A stretch of 22,766 bases of DNA, taken from the IMG/VR virus record IMGVR_UViG_3300031707_000191, positions 1 through 22,766 of that record; one strand, 5' to 3'. The notes under the pieces are model-generated. The model ran no database searches. It saw only the letters and a program-made list of their open reading frames with translations, and was not told the DNA's origin. This DNA is from a virus. Positions 20,155 to 22,766 of the stretch are shown one piece after another (the stretch's first letter is position 1; each line of letters begins with the position of its first letter). Position numbers and translations under genes: made by a program.

Positions 20155-21099
20155 ATGGCTGGATCGAAGCTGAAGGCGCGGCCCCCGGTGGCCGCGGAGA
20201 TGGGGAGGACGAAGGCGGTTGCCTTCGGTCCTCCGGGGAGCGGCAAGACGTGGCTCGCCTTGTCGTTCCCGTCGCCGTACTACATCGACACGGAGAGCGG
20301 GGCGGCCCTGGCGCACTACCAGGAGCGGCTGAAGGCGAGCGGTGGCGTGTACTTCGGGCGCGACGAGGGGAGCCTGGACCCGGCGACGGTGCTGGATCAG
20401 GTCGAAGCCCTGGCGACCGAGAAGCACTCCTATCGCACGCTCGTCATCGACAGCGTGAGCAAGCTGATCGGGACGATCACCGCACGAGAGCAGGACAGGC
20501 TCGGTGACAAGGATGCCTTCGGGGCTTCCAAGAAGCCGGGGCTCGTGTTCCTCCGCAGGCTCGGGATGTGGCTCGACCGGCTGGACATGAACGTCTGGCT
20601 GGTCGCCCACGAGACGAGCAAGTGGGAGGGTGCGGGCAACGACCGCAGGGAGGTCGGTCAGGTGCCGGACCTCTGGGAGAAGATGGTCCACGACCTGGAC
20701 CTGACGCTCCAGGTGCGGCGGATCGGCAAGGGCCTCCGCGAGGCCACGATCCACAAGTCCCGCCTGCTGTCGTTTCCGGAGGCGGACAGGTTCTACCTCC
20801 AGAAGGAAGGGCAGGATCAGGCGTACGCGACGTTCACCGAGCGGTGGAACCGCGACCGCATCGAGGCCGTCGCGATCCAGGTCAAGTTGGCGAGCGCCGA
20901 GGACTGCTCGCGGGTCCGCGCACTGCTGGAGGTCGTCCGCATCGCGCCCGAGGAGATCGAGCGGTGGATGGCCAAGGCGAACGTGGAGACGTGGGAGGAG
21001 ATGACGGCCGAGCAGATCTGCAAGGTCGTCGGGCATCTCCAGGCGAAGATCCCCCAGGCGGCGGCAACGACGAAGGTCGAGAAGGGAGCGAAGTCGTGA
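20155..21099 (+). CDS. RecA-fold ATPase of AAA_24 / Sak4-like type
   Basis: A 314-aa protein with Walker A GPPGSGKT at residues 25-32, an IDTESGA strand near 44-50, Walker B TLVIDSVSKL at 95-104, and a sensor-like WLVAHETSKW segment further on. The overall pattern matches phage ATP-binding proteins of the AAA_24/Sak4 group, which are RecA-like and act in single-strand annealing or recombination, usually next to an SSB gene. The following gene looks like SSB, which fits. The C-terminal 80 residues are helical and charged. The ATG at 20155 has purine-rich GAGGGAG sequence upstream; extension to 20068 is possible but would translate the structured leader. The stop overlaps the next start. Confidence 0.85.
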   Translation: MAGSKLKARPPVAAEMGRTKAVAFGPPGSGKTWLALSFPSPYYIDTESGAALAHYQERLKASGGVYFGRDEGSLDPATVLDQVEALATEKHSYRTLVIDSVSKLIGTITAREQDRLGDKDAFGASKKPGLVFLRRLGMWLDRLDMNVWLVAHETSKWEGAGNDRREVGQVPDLWEKMVHDLDLTLQVRRIGKGLREATIHKSRLLSFPEADRFYLQKEGQDQAYATFTERWNRDRIEAVAIQVKLASAEDCSRVRALLEVVRIAPEEIERWMAKANVETWEEMTAEQICKVVGHLQAKIPQAAATTKVEKGAKS

Positions 21100-21644
21100 G
21101 GGTCCCCTGGAAGGAAGGCAGGGAGCGGAACGCCGCGCAGGGCTGCAAGCCCGCCGGGGTCTACTTCTGTTACGTCCGCACGGTCAAGGAGGGCACGTCG
21201 AAGAAGGGCGACCCGATGTTCGAAGTCGAGCTTGCCGAGGTAGAGACAGACGTGGTGCTGTGCCGCGACTGGATCATGCTCGGCGGTCCCGGCTGCGGGA
21301 TCGGCGTCCTGAAGCTCGACGCCCTGGGGTTCACCGAGGAGAAGTCCGAGGACGTGCTGCCCGAGGATCTGATCGGCCGCAGGGTGTGGGTCCACATGGA
21401 GCAGGAGCGCCAGAAGTGGACAGGTGACGACGGCCAAGAGCGGGAGTCGGTCCGGCTCAAGCCGAAGCTCGGCGCGTGGGACGACTACCGTTCGGGCTAC
21501 CGCCCGGAGGACGACCGTCCCCCGGAACTCGACCGGCCGGACAAGGAGACGGACACGGACACCGACGAGAAGTCCCGGAGGGCGATGGAACTCCAGCGTC
21601 CGCCGAAGGACGGGGAAAAGGGCGAGGAAGAGCTTCCGTTCTGA
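21096..21644 (+). CDS. Single-strand DNA-binding-like protein
   Basis: A 182-aa protein starting at the GTG that overlaps the ATPase stop. Residues 1-115 show an OB-fold-like strand order with PAGVYFCYVRTVKEGTSKKGDPMFEVELAEVE and a later DLIGRRVWVHMEQE. This resembles phage proteins of the DUF669/SSB-like group, which bind DNA during phage replication. Residues 140-182 are disordered and highly charged, ending EEELPF, which imitates the acidic DDDIPF tip of bacterial SSB that recruits partner proteins. Pairing with a Sak4-like ATPase is a known arrangement. OB-fold is inferred from pattern; the acidic tail is directly visible. Confidence 0.75.
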   Translation: MRVPWKEGRERNAAQGCKPAGVYFCYVRTVKEGTSKKGDPMFEVELAEVETDVVLCRDWIMLGGPGCGIGVLKLDALGFTEEKSEDVLPEDLIGRRVWVHMEQERQKWTGDDGQERESVRLKPKLGAWDDYRSGYRPEDDRPPELDRPDKETDTDTDEKSRRAMELQRPPKDGEKGEEELPF

Positions 21645-21705
21645 CACACGCTGTAGCTGGCCGGGGATGCGGCGGCGTGTCCCCGACCCTTTTCAGGGGA
21701 GGGCC

Positions 21706-22125
21706 ATGAAGACGACGACGGGACGGACGCTCAAGCGGCTGCGGGAGATGGGCTGGGACGCGGCGGTGGTGGAGAGGTACTTGGCGGTGTGCCGCGTCAG
21801 GCAGGACATGTTCGGCTTCGCTGACGTGCTGGCGTTCTCGGAGGATCGCGTGCTCGCCGTCCAGACCACGACCCAGGCGAACTTTGCGGCGCACAAGCCC
21901 AAGATCGAGGCGCTACTCGTTGCGCGGCGGTGGGTTGCGTCAGACCTAAGGGCGCTGGAACTGTGGGGTTGGGCGAAGCGTGGAGAGCGCGGGAAGCGCA
22001 AGCTCTGGACGGTGAGGAGGGAGAGGGTCTTCTGGACGGAGCGCAGCGGGGCCTTTTGGGAGGTCGTCTCCGATATTCAAAACAATCAAACTGATTTCAA
22101 AACCTCAGAAGGTGCCTCAAGATGA
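21706..22125 (+). CDS. PD-(D/E)XK-like nuclease candidate
   Basis: A 139-aa protein from an ATG with AGGGGAGGG upstream. The motif set GRTLKRLREMGWDAAVVERY, RQDMFGFADVLAF and VLAVQTTT resembles a small phage nuclease-like family: E23, D40 and Q53-T-T would occupy the positions of the PD-(D/E)XK catalytic residues, with Gln in place of the usual Glu. The helical second half has a W-rich ELWGWAKRGERGKRKLWTVRR segment. Such enzymes may act as Holliday-junction or repair nucleases. Activity cannot be judged from sequence because of the altered motif. The 3' end runs through an AT-rich repeat cluster (22075-22103) and overlaps the next gene (ATGA). Confidence 0.65.
   Translation: MKTTTGRTLKRLREMGWDAAVVERYLAVCRVRQDMFGFADVLAFSEDRVLAVQTTTQANFAAHKPKIEALLVARRWVASDLRALELWGWAKRGERGKRKLWTVRRERVFWTERSGAFWEVVSDIQNNQTDFKTSEGASR
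22075..22103 (+). repeat. AT-rich TCAAA repeats, cluster 1
   Basis: Three TCAAA cores start at 22077, 22086 and 22097, spaced 9 and 11 bases. The part from 22086 to 22102 recurs at 22481-22497 with two differences in 17 bases, inside the next gene. The stretch is far more AT-rich than its surroundings and interrupts the coding end of the nuclease-like gene. Confidence 0.6.
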
Positions 22126-22766
22126 ACGAGACGAAGTGCCCCAGGGCGAGCCTTTCCTGCGCCCTCCCCCGTGACCCGGACTTCCTCGGAGAATCGGAAG
22201 GAAACCCTGCGATTGCCCTGCAATCCGTCGGTGCCTTCACCCTCATTTTGTGCGTCCTGAAGGACCAGCGGTCGAGGGACGGGAAGCTCGTCGGAAGCCT
22301 TCCGGTCCTCGCGCGTCTCTGCGGCACGACGCCGTCGCTGATGTCGTCGAGCCTCGACGCACTGTCGAGAATGGGCTGGATTGCACGTTGCGAACTCAGC
22401 GTCAAGGTGCGGTCTTGGCGGAAGTGGAATCCGCCGGAACTCCGTGGTGGGCCTAGGGTTGGAGCGGGGAGGCCACCTATTCAAACTGAAATCAAAATCA
22501 ATCAAAATGATTCCCCTCCGTCTCCGTCTCCTCTTATAAGAGAAGAGGAGAGAGAGAAGAGTGCGGGGAAGGCCCCTGCGGGGCCTGCGGCCAAGGGCCG
22601 CTTGACCTGGCTCACGCCCTACGGCGAGTGCTGGGACATTTTGACCGGGGGGACCCCTCCCTACGGGAAGCTCGCCTCCGCGTTGAAGCCCCTGCACGAC
22701 AAGCACGGACCCGAACTCGTGTGCCGGGCGCTGTCGCGCTACTTGCGCTCGTCCGACGCGCAGTAC
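22122..22766 (+). CDS. Replication initiator / DnaD-like protein (3' truncated by window)
   Basis: The ATG overlaps the previous stop and the frame is open to the end of the window (215 codons). Residues about 35-90 look like a winged-helix domain: FTLILCVLKDQRSR, LPVLARLCGTTPSLMSSSLDAL and MGWIARCE. Residues 118-158 are a polar linker (QTEIKINQND, then SPPSPSPLIREEE) coded by the AT-rich repeats and a purine tract. From about 160 a second domain starts (TPYGECWDILTGGTPPYGKL, LKPLHDKHGPELV, RALSRYL), similar to the C-terminal part of phage replication proteins. The layout, two domains with an AT-rich linker region, recalls lambda O. Base composition falls sharply only in the linker. Confidence 0.72.
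   Translation, partial: MNETKCPRASLSCALPRDPDFLGESEGNPAIALQSVGAFTLILCVLKDQRSRDGKLVGSLPVLARLCGTTPSLMSSSLDALSRMGWIARCELSVKVRSWRKWNPPELRGGPRVGAGRPPIQTEIKINQNDSPPSPSPLIREEEREKSAGKAPAGPAAKGRLTWLTPYGECWDILTGGTPPYGKLASALKPLHDKHGPELVCRALSRYLRSSDAQY
22481..22506 (+). repeat. AT-rich TCAAA iterons, cluster 2 (candidate origin)
   Basis: Three TCAAA cores start at 22481, 22492 and 22502, spaced 11 and 10 bases, close to one helical turn. TCAAACTGA occurs at 22481-22489 and 22086-22094. The cluster lies in the linker-coding part of the initiator-like gene, as in the lambda origin within gene O. Confidence 0.5.
22531..22542 (+). repeat. 12-bp palindrome with flanking pyrimidine/purine tracts
   Basis: CTCTTATAAGAG is a perfect palindrome. 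It is flanked on the left by a pyrimidine-rich run (22512-22535) and on the right by a purine run (22540-22562). TCTCCTCTT (22527-22535) and AAGAGGAGA (22543-22551) also form a longer hairpin alternative. Such elements can help DNA unwinding at an origin. Confidence 0.45.

Overview
The window is a contiguous stretch of a GC-rich, tailed double-stranded DNA phage or prophage. All supported genes read rightward, are tightly packed with many ATGA/GTGA stop-start overlaps, and often carry AGGAGG-type ribosome binding sites, so the host is a bacterium. Head proteins of the HK97 type, a tail-tube protein, a frameshifted tail assembly chaperone and a tape-measure protein point to a siphovirus-like virion with a long tail. 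The host cannot be named from sequence. One gene has a canonical lipoprotein signal. There is no integrase, tRNA, CRISPR array, terminase, complete portal gene or recognisable endolysin here.

Layout: 1-7.6 kb is head and connector: the end of a Mu F/SPP1 gp7-like head morphogenesis protein, an HK97-type prohead protease with an extra N-terminal domain, the major capsid protein, small virion proteins, a head-fibre-like protein, a tandem pair of paralogous beta-rich proteins, a gp6-like connector and neck/terminator-like proteins. 7.6-16.6 kb is tail: tube protein, chaperone pair G/GT joined by a predicted -1 frameshift at GGGAAAA, tape measure with a long glycine tract, a second tandem pair of paralogs (280 aa each, discoidin-like N-termini), a 765-aa hub-like protein with an inserted carbohydrate-binding-like module, a Cys-rich protein and a short fibre-like protein. 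16.6-17.8 kb is a cassette of a CxC protein, a lipoprotein with an internal membrane segment, a membrane/coiled-coil protein and an overlapping 55-aa membrane protein, possibly related to lysis.

17.8-20.15 kb is the unusual part. Small ORFs alternate with noncoding gaps dense in RNA structure. At 18398-18474 there is a complete hammerhead ribozyme core (CTGATGA, GAAA and TA placed around three perfect stems). At 19078-19130 a hairpin resembles the P4/L4 part of twister ribozymes. Four hairpins (18509, 19861, 20026, 20061) share one architecture: outer stem ending in GC, six unpaired bases on the 5' side, a 4-5 bp inner stem starting with CC, and a single T on the 3' side. I do not recognise this last motif. 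A 20-codon ORF between two copies looks like the N-terminus of a phage ATPase without its body.

20.15 kb to the end is DNA metabolism: a Sak4/AAA_24-like RecA-fold ATPase, an SSB-like protein with an acidic tail ending LPF, a PD-(D/E)XK-like nuclease candidate, and the start of a replication-initiator-like protein. The linker-coding part of that last gene is an AT-rich, iteron-like stretch that may be a replication origin, as in the lambda O gene.
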